Assembly: GCA_001724265.1 (NCBI GenBank)
Contig: MEDY01000307.1
Span: forward strand, 1-52,044
Source: Rhizaria sp. SCN 62-66
Taxonomy: Eukaryota > Rhizaria, unplaced
Direction of reading: 5' to 3'
DNA: 52,044 bases
Position numbers and translations under genes: made by a program. The notes under the pieces were generated by a model. That model was not told the origin of the DNA. It worked only from the letters and a program-made list of their open reading frames with translations, and ran no database searches. Positions 10,201-19,340 of this stretch are shown in pieces (the first letter of the stretch is position 1; every line of letters begins with the position of its first letter).

Positions 10201-11123
10201 CGTCATTGACGACGGCTAGTTCGTCGGAGGGCGCCGTCGTTCCGCGCTTCCTTGCACATCTCGCCTCCGACAGCGAGGACGGCGACGATGCTCACTCCAA
10301 GAGCGGCGGTGTCGCCCACCGTCTCCCCGCGGCAGCGCCTGGCGTCGACGGGGGCTTCACTGACGACAGCGACACTGATGACAGTGGCGATGAGAGTGAC
10401 GGCGATGATGGCGGTTGCGTGACTGGTCGTAGAACCGGCAAGAATAAGAAGCAAGCTCAGGTTGACGCTGAGAACATGGCGTTCGCGCAGATGATTGCGA
10501 GGAAATACGGGACTAGCGACAACACCAAGAGTGTGATCGACGGAGGCGACGTGGCCAGTGAAGAAGTTCTGCGCGACCATGACGCGGCCACTGTGACTCA
10601 GTCTGCGACCCGTGAGAAGACGGGCTGCATGACTCTCAAGTCTCTCCGAGCCGCTGCGACCAGCGCTGTGAGCGCTGAAGCAAGCGCTGACAGCTGCTCA
10701 CAACAAGATGAAGAGGAGGAAGACGACAGTGAAGCGACTGTGAGTATGGCTGAGTATATGCGCGAGATGGACCGCCAACTCGGCCGTGGCGTTCACGCTC
10801 ACTCTAACAACCCCGGTCCTTCTGGCAACCACCACCACAAGAAGAAAACTCAGAACTGTAACACTGCTGCGGACTCTAACATGCTTGAGGGTGATAGCGA
10901 CGATGATGACACCTACGACGACAATCAGCGCATCTCTGATACGAAGGGTCCTCAAGGGTCAGCGGAGTACAGTGTGCTGAAGAACCTTCTCGCCGCTGTA
11001 AGCGCACAGGGAGGCCTGCCAGGCCCTGCGACGGCGCTGCTGAAGTCACTGGGCGTGACGTTACCCAGCGTTGCTGCAGTCGACCAGGAGCGTGACGATG
11101 CGAGCGACTGTGACCAAGATTAA
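4218..11123 (+). CDS. ECD: Giant ecdysoneless/SGT1-family (ECD) homologue, 2301 aa
   Basis: The N-terminal half carries the ECD/SGT1 signature blocks in order. Residues ~120-155 hold the block with PFVTAYTW. Residues ~283-336 read FDNNLNDEW, then FPDL, then GQFLLTEAA, matching the family's DNIEDEW...FP...GEFLLIEAA pattern. Residues ~424-453 read LPAWCQDPE...GRVWLRRGQVQLVP. A conserved helical block lies at ~664-693, and a WTRLTHHTYADL block at ~846-864. The C-terminal part has a long D/E run (~1795-1833) and other acidic patches, as in animal ECD. Animal ECD (about 640 aa) is linked to pre-mRNA splicing (PRPF8), R2TP-type chaperone complexes and cell-cycle control, so a nuclear/cytosolic chaperone-linked role is inferred here. 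The protein is about 3.5 times the usual length because Ala/Ser/Thr-rich inserts separate the blocks. No introns. The ATG has a good context and the stop is TAA. Family assignment is firm; function is by analogy. Confidence 0.85.
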   Translation: MDPSFLNASMAASFEDDYIEYHVYLDCIPASPLPNTTSTATATAPAASSSTQSGSNPGAGVAGTLPDSYDADSLALPARRQMLPLSACLNSTPSDSSAQPQTTQRQAQPQASAQSPSTETVSALEYLQAVRVACLDYVQPFVTAYTWHMQPFSLAVWDPAAHLRRTRNGNLRGASTASAPSGAGHGRDQDPLVAGLRSAMGQRGAAHTLTGHNAGAGTTNGAGTAMPPLPTDLDLTAIATGARRAKDATSGTSSSRSAADAASGGDAAGPLSELARAVSTHAFPCCAHLHGCVRFDNNLNDEWAVVLVLLALTARFPDLTVVVSDRSSGQFLLTEAAAADMARKRAAAIAKAAAASNTDAANAIVSAAAVGGAEAVCVKPDGFQFPQFDYSRIPQSADSSLRAADDNISVNAGPQTSAAAAAPTGLPAWCQDPEQTPGRVWLRRGQVQLVPPPPTLAESVASAATAAAAATKSKGDKSGGSCGTGPRSASASAADVANAKIEIVCDEDDEHKSDLSLALTPVLRRLPTLTIATSAAADSPAAAAAAAATSSATSAVTSAATASAAADADASIAINTPALAPAAGLALARGPGAPLTLPHHAVQRLLLQKLDRLVRRGADAPRDLSAANLSTSATAVAPRPAADAADATDAVDLTALARAARSRPLLASNALMVPVLLPQALAAVVGRAPWVAAAAAAALAGADERDVRAVRAAKRFVNGEIYTSAQNTQSAMHAGQGDCEQQRMSDCDEQSKSRKKWFDGMIGVVNSKSANGDVDTFADVNCASLYHAFSIDNSICSQSQLRSQCSQTTAPATHATAAATTTTSATAPAAATPATTPTAAATEPGVEFRWCWTRLTHHTYADLCRAHRGCFSHRYAAALPAALPQALMANRLPAGALVCGCAQRDNSNNNNSDVSTGSGGDRDDVVRLTPLLPGSGLDYPTQTLHGRRVALGQCHHFWLGPHLLCAAAVLRGMLLGMHLGARLAAGAEVLYQRAAAVTARANADSNTRPGFDMSANGNTANGSADSEARVTVTNTMRAIADARLDDSSSAATAGIEVKPPRWVMYSELYNNMMLTVTSSGTLTSRGNSESSSFNAYSSVYNACFAPGSTNTRRIPRGLLWYLSSPSPQCSRTLSLAPRFALLPMQADREQGEASEGERGAGDCERLLSGCGRGEWVTTVSPLAQSRSANLAVAAFIDAYARITQRNKNHNNNNTSPGAVPSSPPLPSLPLQLPGLSAALASNAWVRSFLSLPMPAPVFRDTAYSTVLPSLVCRSQQARDGDSSPQPQDAAAAPASHDWWYPLAHPAASFPPVKPPSLAHAAAVAPPAASALAAVQATSACVALSTQPLRRSAYPTIAAVPAGDSNTAHAMHALTGTVVCGSALTVSDRLCSSVPDYNQHEELDLATDEAEAAVGGDGGSAAVTAAFGRYLAEPSPGLLVATAAAVASTAFTSRSANGSGPRCHSLELLHAQSSVALSAHDVACLRSIPETTLVDPRASAAPLLLWGLAQTGYATGASDAAASRCNARINASSNARSDGGHATATKNSAFATAHLDTAAPANAASTEKKNTLKSFYDSVTFARAHINDAIDANTTAGESGDKKRQFWATLGINNHSPKAKNVSTQGATVATVAMADDYECDSSAPSGPAAAAPRAAEGWLPSHMRQHSSHGSNTLADETQTGVSHAASKTNSFKGAVNVTSMSDNDLTATAAYIAQQTKHLLYSSRASESTGADATAETTCGGSKYAGNDDLVDPFDFGVLGELLAEMERRAHNNEAGNDAADLASVESNVVDNSVEDDGNDEDEDDQYDDEDEDENSEKEEDDDGDRNEDESDAARRNKRPSGRRVRFANISDAVNSKDESESEPLSNVLASLQRFMSKRSDYRGIVAPSQSSASATNTNATHIRTSANSSLDQLVAAARKSGDISKHVASKASNSTDATVAGDRAPSDAASSGAAPVTLNTSKVAMLLAQARSRMSQPKSTQGTNIAATSTATSSLTTASSSEGAVVPRFLAHLASDSEDGDDAHSKSGGVAHRLPAAAPGVDGGFTDDSDTDDSGDESDGDDGGCVTGRRTGKNKKQAQVDAENMAFAQMIARKYGTSDNTKSVIDGGDVASEEVLRDHDAATVTQSATREKTGCMTLKSLRAAATSAVSAEASADSCSQQDEEEEDDSEATVSMAEYMREMDRQLGRGVHAHSNNPGPSGNHHHKKKTQNCNTAADSNMLEGDSDDDDTYDDNQRISDTKGPQGSAEYSVLKNLLAAVSAQGGLPGPATALLKSLGVTLPSVAAVDQERDDASDCDQD

Positions 11124-12356
11124 CTAGGGGACCACACCGGTGGCGACGACCGACATCGATGAATGGCTATTTGTTTCAACCTCAACCACTTGACAATGTG
11201 CAATTTGTCATCAAGTCGTATAGTTTCAAATGTAAAGTAATCCTTCACTGAACTGGAGTGCGGTGATGAAAAATAATAGTTATTTTAAATTAGTTTAATA
11301 CAAGTTACCGTGATTATTATTTCTGGCATGTTCGTAATTTCACAGCACACTCTGATGCCACCGAATGCCGTTCAATATGGATAGACTTAAACTTCTAAGA
11401 GTTGCGGGTTATTGAAGAAACAGATACAGTTTCAGTGTATTGTTGGGGTCAGTGAGATGACGACACACAAAACGCGGTCCGCGAATGTGATGAACAAAAA
11501 TATAAGTTGCAGAGATTCTCATGCAACGAGGGGAACCGAACGAATCAATCAGAGTGAATCATGATGATGTCGGATTCTCTAAAATGTCTTGACAAAAGTG
11601 AGTGCGTCAAATGTGGAACAAATTGACAAAACTGTACCGTGACTTGTACGTGTTACAGCGCGATAAGGATGTGAATCATAGCGATTACGTTTCAGTGTGT
11701 TTCAGTGCATAACACAACAAGAAGACACCTACGTGCGAAAGCAGACCACATGCCACACAACATTTCCACAAAAGAACACAATCAATAGCAATAGTGAAGC
11801 GGAGCTACTCGAGAACATCACAGACGTGAGTGACTCAGCGAGGCTCGCGAGAAGATCAAAAAACAAAAAGGTGACATACTATGCATAACAGAACAACAAG
11901 GACGTAAGCATACATGAAACATGCACAGCTAAGTGCGTCAAACATCAAGAATGTTGAAACTAAAACAAACGAAATCAATTAAACAATTTACTCTTATTTG
12001 AGAACAAAGAGCATACGAGCATTGCAGGTCGCTCCGGAGCTGCGGGATCTCGAAGAGGCTACACATGGCAACGATCATTACACACACGTTTTCGTGCTGA
12101 TACGTTAAGAAAAAGGTAAACCACCCTTAAATTTCAGTTGAGTAGTGGAACATAATATACGAGGCGTTGATATGAGCTGTTTACAGCTTACATCTTGTCG
12201 AACATTAAAATGAGGGAGAGCAGGTCTCGACCTCAAACAAAAATTACAAAGATAAAGTAGAATAGACGGTGGGTGTTAAAGCTTGTGATAACGCGATACT
12301 ACGTACACATCATCACAGATATGAAGATTATAACTTGCAGGAGAAGGGGGTTGGAC
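11124..12356. other. Convergent intergenic region
   Basis: These 1.2 kb lie between the 3' ends of the ECD gene (+) and the receptor gene (-). The sequence is AT-rich with no supported gene. The longest plus-strand frame (11697-11888, 63 codons) has no recognisable features. A ten-base direct repeat (GTTTCAGTGT) occurs at 11429 and 11689, with a near copy at 11699. The region presumably holds both 3' UTRs and polyadenylation sites. Confidence 0.6.
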
Positions 12357-15300
12357 TTAGACTTCAATCTCAGCAGTGTCGGCGTTCTCCCCAGCGTCGG
12401 CGTTCTCAGCAGTGTCGGCGTTTTCAGCGACATCGCCGTTGGTGGGAGTCATCTCGACGTCACCACCCTTGTCAGTTGCGCTTTTTGTAGAGGAGTCTGC
12501 GAAGCAGCAGAGTTTCTTGTTCCACGCGATGAGCACGATGACGAGGATGATGAGGAAACCACCGACACCGACGACGACACCAGCGATGATGTTGTCATGG
12601 TTGTTGCTAATGCTGTGGTGAGGCGTAACCTCCTCCTCAGTGTCAGTGCCAGTATCGGTGTCGGCGGTGTCGTCAAGAACCATGCCGGTGCCGGTGCCAT
12701 GGGGCAGCTCAGTGCACGAGGTGTCGCACGCGTCGTCACTGACGCCGATGTTGGTGGGGACGGCAGTGCTCAGCGCAGTGCCCGCGGTGCTGGGGCTCGA
12801 CTTGAGGCCGGCCAAGATGGCGTCGATGGCGATGTACGTGTCGGCCATGTCAACAGAAGCGGGCTGATCAGCCTGCGCAGCGAACTGCAGCGCGGAAGTC
12901 GGGCGCAGGCTGGCGGTGTGCGCGGCAAAGGCAGCAGGCAGCGCGGCGGCGGCATTGTTCGCCATTGCGGGGCACTCGGGACCAGCGCTGATGAGCACGT
13001 TCACGAACTTGCCCTTCTTGGTGGTGACGGTGCTTACGTTGGCGACAGTGTAGAACACAGAGGTCTTGCCACCGAGAGTCTTGACGTCGGTCTTAAGCTG
13101 TGATGACCAAAGAGCGAGATCCTCAGTCTCATTCGCCTTGCCGAGGAAAAGCAAGGCGGACTGGGGGAAGACGAGGCGCAAGTGCGCGAAGCGGCAACTG
13201 CAATTATCAGAAGTATATCCAGGCTTGCACGTGCACTGGCACTGGTCCGGGATAGAGCTCGCGGTGCCGTTATTGTAGCACACGTTCTTGCACGTGTCGC
13301 AGAGGTCACCAGTGAAGAGTGAGTTATCTGGGCACGTACACGTGTTGGTGCACTCGAAGGCGTTGCTCGACTGGTTGAACTCGATGAGCGGGACGCCCTC
13401 GTTGGCGCACGTCAGCGCAGAGCACGTGGTGTCGATGGCGTCCTCGCACAGAGCGTCGCGGAACAGCGCGGTGCCGTCGGCGGCGGTGCGGCAGTTGCAC
13501 TGGGCCTCGTTGTCGACGACAGAGCAGCTCTCGGTGTTGTCACTGTTGCACGCGGCAGCCTCGCACGGCGACACAGCGCAGTACGCGCCGGACCACGAGC
13601 CCATACACGAGCAGATGCCAGTGACGCTGTTGCACGAGCCGCCGTTGCTACACGAGTGCGTCAAGCCGGCCGTAGTGTCGCAGAGCGCGCCGATGTCGAC
13701 GGTGGCGGTCACAGAGACTGTCGAGGAGAAGGTCACCTTCACGGTGTGTGTGCCGGGGAAGAGCTGGAGCGCAGTGGCGCTGATCGAGCTCTTGAGTGCA
13801 CCAATGGCCACGCGGGTGGCGTTGATGGCGATGCCGGAGCTGGCCGGCGTGACGAACACAGTCACCTTAGCGCCAGCGACAGCGGCAGCGTTCGTAGTCC
13901 AGGCGACGTCAATGGCACGAGTGGAAGCGTTCCACGTAGCAGTGAGACCAGAAAGAGCGACATCAGTGCTGCACGATGCGTCGAAGAAGCCGTTACCACA
14001 TACGCAGGTGGCGAGCACATTCTGCTGCACCTGACCCTCGACAGTGAACGACTCGTAGCCAGAGCAAGTGCCGCGGTCGGCAGCGCAGGTCACGGCCGGC
14101 GCGTCGCAGTCGACGAACGCGGGGGACTTGTCAGTCAGCTCGTCGCAGATGTACTCCGCGGCAACCACAGTCTCACCGGCGCCGTTGACGAAGGCGCACT
14201 CCGAGGTCTGCGTGCGGATCGACTTGCACAGCGGCACGGTCGAGGTGACACACGCCGACTGTTGGATGTCCCAAATCAACGGAATGTTGCAATCGTTGGG
14301 AATGTTGTCACACGACTGCTTCAGAGACACACTCGCTTCAGCGCAAAGCGCGCCAGCAACAGGGGCGCTCGAGACGCTGTTGACGCAGATACCAGCACGC
14401 GTGGCGACGCCGCACTTGACAATCTGGCTGTTAATGGAGCACTCGTCCTCGGAGTTAAACTGCGCGGCGCACAGGTCGAGGCTCGACGCGCACGCCTTGG
14501 TCTCCGCGGGCTTGCTGCTGGCGACCGCAGCGGGGCAGTGGTTCGCAATGTCAGCGGTGCTGCTCGAGTCAGCAACGCACGAGTCGTGAGCGCAACTAGC
14601 GTAGCCGCCGTCATTAGCGCAGTCGACCATGGAAATGGCGCTGGCACCGGAGGCGTAGCACCTCCACATCGCGTTGGAGCACGTGTAGTCCGTGCATGAC
14701 TTCGAGAAAGTGGGCTTGGCCGCAATGTTGCAGTTGTTGTCGTTCAAAATTGCCGTGTGTTCGCCGCGATTGAGACGAGAGCAGTAGGGCGCGTTGGTGT
14801 GCGTGCCAGTGCCACAGTCGTTGCTGCAAGCGCCAAACTCAGCATCGTTAGTAGCCGTGCAATTGATACCAGGCACACCGTCGCTGGTGCAGCGCCACTC
14901 GTAAGTACAGGCGAGTCCGGGCGTGACAAACGAGCTGAAGCCCGACGCGAGGGTCATCGAGATGTCGCCAACCGTCGCAGGCACAAGCGTCGTAGAGCGG
15001 TCGCAGTCGGCGGTGGTAGCGAATTCCAGCTTGAACGCCAGTTTCGCCGCGGTCGCGGGCAGCTGGCTGCTCAGCGGGATCGTGGCTACGCCGCCCGAGA
15101 CACGGCCCACCACAGTGAAGGCGCTGACGCCCTGCGCGGTGACGGTGATAGGCAGAGCGTCGTTGTTGTAGTAGAGGTCGGTGACACCCGTGCTGGAGAG
15201 CGTGATCTTGCCTTCAACGGCGCCCTGCTTGAAAGTGGCGTACGAAAGCACGAGCGAGAGGTGCGATTCGGTGACCGCAGTCTGCTCGACCTTGACGTCC

Positions 15301-18300
15301 GTCACAAGGGTGCACACTGCGGTGTGGAAATCGGCAGTAAGCACGCCTGGAGTGGTCAAAGTGGTGATGTCTGCGTTGGCAGAGAGCGCAAAGGCAACCG
15401 TATTGTCGCAGGCCAGAGCGGCGTTGAGCGCGGGCAGCACGGCGAGCGAGCCCTGCGGAGGGAACACGGCGTTATTCGCGATAGTAAATGACACTGTGAT
15501 TGTGCCCGTGGGGCTGTCGTACGCAAGAGTCGCGGTGACGCCGGTGACGTCAGAGCCGTTGCTGTCCTTCACGGCCTGCGCGGTCGTGGGCACGCCAGCG
15601 AAGGGCTTCGCAGAGTTGGCGTTAACGTGCACAATAGTGAGGATGTTGGTGAGCGCGACGGCGTTTTTGTTGATGTAGTTGGTCCAGGACACGACGAGGC
15701 CAGCGTTGCTCGCCAGAGTCGCGCCGTCGTCGGTGAGCTTGAGCCCTGCGAAAACAACGGGGCACACAGTGGTGGAGTAGGACGTCGACAAAGAGCCGGA
15801 CGGGTTCTTCGTCACCGTCACCGCGTCAGAGCCAGAGCTAACAGCGAACGTTGACGTCGTGCCACAGGCCGCATTGACGTTAAGCGCGGGCACCAGCGTG
15901 AGGCGACCCTTGGTGGGCGGTGCTGACGAGAATGAGACGAGGTACGCGCCGCCAGTATAAATGACAGAGGCGACGCCAGTCATCTCGGCGCTGTTGGTGG
16001 CGTCGATGAGCGTGACGGTGGTCGTGGCGGTGTCGAAGGCGTCGCTGAGGCCGGAGGAAGAAGCGAAGCGGAAGCTCGTCGCAAGAGACCTGCTATTAAC
16101 ATTGGTGAACCCAGTCCACGAGAAAACGAAGCCAAAAGAGCCCGCGACAACCTGAGAGACGACGGCGACGCCACTGAACACGGCGGGACACGGAGCGGAT
16201 GTGTAAGTCTTTTCAGTCGAGCCTGCCTGCAGTGTCACAGTCGAGGTTGACCCGGATGTGAGAATGAAACTCGACGTGGTGCCGCAAGTTGCGGAAGAGT
16301 TGACCTGGGGCGTCAGAAGGATAGAGCCCTTGGTGGGCATAGGGGTCGACGTCGTGGGGGTGAATGACACGACAAACGCACCTCCATCAACTGCAACGCT
16401 GGTGATGCCAAGAATCTCGGCGTCATATTGATTACGTAGCTTAACCACCGTGGAGGCCGCGGAAAAGACAAATACGTCACTGGCGCTGCTGGGTGCAAAG
16501 CGGAAGCTCGACGCCAGCGAAAAGCCACCAGGATTGTTCAGCCCACTCCATGAGATGAGGAAGCTGAACGTGCCGCCGACAGTCATATGCGTATAGACGG
16601 AGATACCGCTGAACGTAGGACAAGTGTACGTGGGCATCGTGACTGACGGCAACGCGCCACTTGCGGTCGTGAGTGTCATTAAAGTGCCGGTGGCAGTGTA
16701 GACTGCAGTTTGGCCGCACTGAACAGACTTCTTCCGCGAAACACCAATGACAAAGCTGCCGGCGGTAGGAACAGAGTAGCCTTGATATGAGTCAAAGGCA
16801 ATGACAATGTTCCCGTTTGTGATGATAGCCATCGCATAAATATAGACATTCGCCGCGATTTGAACGTAGCCAGCACCCACAAGCGAATCGATGGCATCAG
16901 CGACGCCGCTGTCGAAACTCAACGTGATTTTCCCAAGCACAACAGAGTCGGGATTGCTGTATGCGCCCCACGAAACGTTAAGACCAGTCACACCGCTCTG
17001 ATCGACCCAATCGACGGAGAATTGGCCGAACTCGGGGCAGCGCTGGGAGGCAGCAGACGCGGTGAGCTGATTGCTGGAGAAGCTAGAGGTGCCATCATCG
17101 ATGGTGATGGTGTAGCTGCCCGTCAGTCCGCACGAGGAAGACTTAACGGCCTTAAAGGTGAATTGAAGCACGGGAAGGGTATACATGGACATGTCTATGT
17201 CATTTGAAAAGGATAAACGGAAGTTGTTGTTCTCAAATTGCATGTTGACTTTGGTATTCAAACCCAAATCAACAACGAGCGAATCCGCGTGGACACCAGT
17301 AAACACGGCCGCTGCATTGGCGTCGAGCTTGATCATAAAGTCAGAAAAGTCTGTGATAGCAACGTTATCCGCGTTGATCACGCCACTCCAAGACACGGTG
17401 AACACGTCGTCAGCGATGGCGAGCGACATGTCCATGAACTTCGGGCACTTGGCTGCGCGCGCTGTCGTCGTCAAGAGACTCGAGGAGACAGTGTTGCTCA
17501 CCTTGGCGAGAGCAACGTTAGAGCTGTAGATCGTGTACACGCCCGTCAAGTCAGCAGTGCACGAGTGCGCCGACGCGTTGACGGGAGGCGCGAGCGAAAA
17601 AGATCCAGTTGCGGGCACTTTCGCACCGGCGGAGATGGTAAACACAAGCGAGATCAATCCATCGACGCTCTTCGCAGTGACACTCACTTCCCCGTTCGCA
17701 AACACAGTCGTGGGCCCCCAGTTCTGCTCGTACACCTCAGTGCCGGACTCGTGACGGATCTCCAGCAGGGGCGCGACAGAGTTGAAGCTGTCCACGACGA
17801 TGTTGCTCCAGCTCACGTCGAGATTCACAACGCCATTGCGCACCTCGGCGTTAAGCTTCATAGAGTTGAAGTCAACGGGACAGTTACGCCACACGTAAGG
17901 GGCGGAAAGAAACGCATTGTTGTCATCTAAAGCGGCCAACGTCGCGACATCACCGGGCGACGCGAGGGAATAGGTCGCAGACGTGCCGCAGCTGGATGAA
18001 GTCGACAAGCGCGCGGGGGTAATGTCGACGTACGCGGGCGCGGGAAGAGAAGCCGAAGCCGTCCCGGTACCAGAGTAGACAAACGACAGCACAATGTCAA
18101 AGGAGTCGAAAACCGCGTTCACCTGCCAGTGCTCAATGGCAAGGCCGGTGTTCGAATCGCGGATGGCCGCGCTGAGAGCCACCGAGCTGTCCAGCAGATT
18201 ATTGTTGCCACCGTAGGCGATTTTGACGACGTTATCGTACGTCGTAGAGTCAGACTGAAGACCCGTCCAGGAGAAGCGGAAGCCAACGGAACCATTAATC

Positions 18301-19340
18301 ACCGCCAACACGTTGCCGGCGTCGTCGTCGTAGGGCGCGGTGAGGCGCACACCGGAAAATGCGGTGACGCAGCGAGGAGAGGAGGCGGAGAAGCTGACGG
18401 GCGCACCTGCGATCGAGGCAAATTCTGAGTTTGACTTCAAGATGTAATTGCCACTTACCGGTGTAGAACACGATGGACCGGTGATCGTAGTCACAGAGAA
18501 AACGAAGTATCCCGCCCCAGAGGAAAGAAGTCCGCCGGAAGGGTAGTTGAACGTCAAGCTAATGGAGTTGCTCCCAGACATAGCGGGTGTAAGAGTGATA
18601 CCCCCTTCTTCGGAGCCGAAGACAGTGACGGGTGAGGTTTGAACATCGACGAACATGTTGTTGCCACTTTCGTGTTGTAGAAGGAGCGATGGTGCAAAAC
18701 TTTGATGCTGCGACTTCGTCACTGATTGCCATTCGACTTTGACCTGGATGGGAATTGCATTGGAAAGAACCGTAGAAGCCACGACGCCGACCAGCCGGGT
18801 CGGGCAAAATTTACCATAGTACATTATAGAAAGAGAGCTCGGCATGGCATATTGGGGAGGTGGCCCATACATCACCCCGTACGTCAGCACATATCGCGCG
18901 GACAAGTCACAAGGAAAAGAGGTCTCATCGGCGCTTGTGAAGCTGATCGTCAGGGAGTTCCCGCCAGTTGGAAAAGATTGACCCGAGCAGTCAAAAGAGA
19001 TGAGTAGGTCGCGTGTACCGCTGTCGATCCGCACACTGGCCACACACTCTCCAGGAGTTGAGAGGATGGCTGTTGCTGAGGCGATGAGCGCGGGATCGTT
19101 AGGAACGTTCCCCATGTACTTGAGCTTGATCGCATCCGTATATTGCTTGGGCGTCGAATCGCCGATGTACGCCCAGGAGATCGTTAAATTACTAGTTCCT
19201 GCAAAGCTGTGCTTCGCATTCTGTGACAGGGTCGCGTAGTAAGGCGTCACGGACGCGGACGCCCCAGATAACAGTATGAGCAATGTGACCATAACCATAA
19301 GGAGCAAACAAGCCCGCCGAAGACTTTGCCGTAAAGTCAT
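12357..19340 (-). CDS. Large type I membrane receptor: ~10 tandem extracellular repeats, TSP1-like and EGF-like segments, TM, short tail
   Basis: The protein has 2327 aa from the ATG at 19340. This start gives a clean signal peptide (residues ~1-30: basic start, L/V/M core, SGASAS end). Residues ~31-1480 hold about ten units of ~120-170 aa. Most begin with C-P, have an SW near the first third (FSWTG, VSWSN, ISWSG) and end with a C-G-x-T..Y-type strand; they look like beta-sandwich modules but fit no family I can name. From ~1483 come W/C-rich thrombospondin type 1-like segments (WRC...CS..CGTGT). Cys-rich EGF-like modules follow at ~1885-2050. A membrane helix lies at ~2250-2272, followed by a ~50-aa tail with an ENAD repeat, ending EIEV, a possible class II PDZ ligand. 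The stop is TAA. A cell-surface adhesion or recognition role is inferred. The frame just upstream of the ATG looks like a 3' splice site. Confidence 0.85.
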   Translation of the reverse strand: MTLRQSLRRACLLLMVMVTLLILLSGASASVTPYYATLSQNAKHSFAGTSNLTISWAYIGDSTPKQYTDAIKLKYMGNVPNDPALIASATAILSTPGECVASVRIDSGTRDLLISFDCSGQSFPTGGNSLTISFTSADETSFPCDLSARYVLTYGVMYGPPPQYAMPSSLSIMYYGKFCPTRLVGVVASTVLSNAIPIQVKVEWQSVTKSQHQSFAPSLLLQHESGNNMFVDVQTSPVTVFGSEEGGITLTPAMSGSNSISLTFNYPSGGLLSSGAGYFVFSVTTITGPSCSTPVSGNYILKSNSEFASIAGAPVSFSASSPRCVTAFSGVRLTAPYDDDAGNVLAVINGSVGFRFSWTGLQSDSTTYDNVVKIAYGGNNNLLDSSVALSAAIRDSNTGLAIEHWQVNAVFDSFDIVLSFVYSGTGTASASLPAPAYVDITPARLSTSSSCGTSATYSLASPGDVATLAALDDNNAFLSAPYVWRNCPVDFNSMKLNAEVRNGVVNLDVSWSNIVVDSFNSVAPLLEIRHESGTEVYEQNWGPTTVFANGEVSVTAKSVDGLISLVFTISAGAKVPATGSFSLAPPVNASAHSCTADLTGVYTIYSSNVALAKVSNTVSSSLLTTTARAAKCPKFMDMSLAIADDVFTVSWSGVINADNVAITDFSDFMIKLDANAAAVFTGVHADSLVVDLGLNTKVNMQFENNNFRLSFSNDIDMSMYTLPVLQFTFKAVKSSSCGLTGSYTITIDDGTSSFSSNQLTASAASQRCPEFGQFSVDWVDQSGVTGLNVSWGAYSNPDSVVLGKITLSFDSGVADAIDSLVGAGYVQIAANVYIYAMAIITNGNIVIAFDSYQGYSVPTAGSFVIGVSRKKSVQCGQTAVYTATGTLMTLTTASGALPSVTMPTYTCPTFSGISVYTHMTVGGTFSFLISWSGLNNPGGFSLASSFRFAPSSASDVFVFSAASTVVKLRNQYDAEILGITSVAVDGGAFVVSFTPTTSTPMPTKGSILLTPQVNSSATCGTTSSFILTSGSTSTVTLQAGSTEKTYTSAPCPAVFSGVAVVSQVVAGSFGFVFSWTGFTNVNSRSLATSFRFASSSGLSDAFDTATTTVTLIDATNSAEMTGVASVIYTGGAYLVSFSSAPPTKGRLTLVPALNVNAACGTTSTFAVSSGSDAVTVTKNPSGSLSTSYSTTVCPVVFAGLKLTDDGATLASNAGLVVSWTNYINKNAVALTNILTIVHVNANSAKPFAGVPTTAQAVKDSNGSDVTGVTATLAYDSPTGTITVSFTIANNAVFPPQGSLAVLPALNAALACDNTVAFALSANADITTLTTPGVLTADFHTAVCTLVTDVKVEQTAVTESHLSLVLSYATFKQGAVEGKITLSSTGVTDLYYNNDALPITVTAQGVSAFTVVGRVSGGVATIPLSSQLPATAAKLAFKLEFATTADCDRSTTLVPATVGDISMTLASGFSSFVTPGLACTYEWRCTSDGVPGINCTATNDAEFGACSNDCGTGTHTNAPYCSRLNRGEHTAILNDNNCNIAAKPTFSKSCTDYTCSNAMWRCYASGASAISMVDCANDGGYASCAHDSCVADSSSTADIANHCPAAVASSKPAETKACASSLDLCAAQFNSEDECSINSQIVKCGVATRAGICVNSVSSAPVAGALCAEASVSLKQSCDNIPNDCNIPLIWDIQQSACVTSTVPLCKSIRTQTSECAFVNGAGETVVAAEYICDELTDKSPAFVDCDAPAVTCAADRGTCSGYESFTVEGQVQQNVLATCVCGNGFFDASCSTDVALSGLTATWNASTRAIDVAWTTNAAAVAGAKVTVFVTPASSGIAINATRVAIGALKSSISATALQLFPGTHTVKVTFSSTVSVTATVDIGALCDTTAGLTHSCSNGGSCNSVTGICSCMGSWSGAYCAVSPCEAAACNSDNTESCSVVDNEAQCNCRTAADGTALFRDALCEDAIDTTCSALTCANEGVPLIEFNQSSNAFECTNTCTCPDNSLFTGDLCDTCKNVCYNNGTASSIPDQCQCTCKPGYTSDNCSCRFAHLRLVFPQSALLFLGKANETEDLALWSSQLKTDVKTLGGKTSVFYTVANVSTVTTKKGKFVNVLISAGPECPAMANNAAAALPAAFAAHTASLRPTSALQFAAQADQPASVDMADTYIAIDAILAGLKSSPSTAGTALSTAVPTNIGVSDDACDTSCTELPHGTGTGMVLDDTADTDTGTDTEEEVTPHHSISNNHDNIIAGVVVGVGGFLIILVIVLIAWNKKLCCFADSSTKSATDKGGDVEMTPTNGDVAENADTAENADAGENADTAEIEV
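12372..12425 (-). repeat. Three 18-bp tandem units encoding ENAD-x-x in the receptor tail
   Basis: Three consecutive 18-nt units, differing at only a few bases, encode ENADTA, ENADAG and ENADTA next to the C-terminus. A more divergent fourth copy lies upstream in the coding direction. They add acidic residues to the cytoplasmic tail and could vary in number between strains. Confidence 0.85.

Noticed and set aside
13656-14699. 347-codon plus-strand frame opposite the receptor, with similar ones at 12273-13103 and 14757-15491
   Set aside because: Shadows of the GC-rich sense strand, which encodes clear EGF-like and TSP1-like cysteine patterns.
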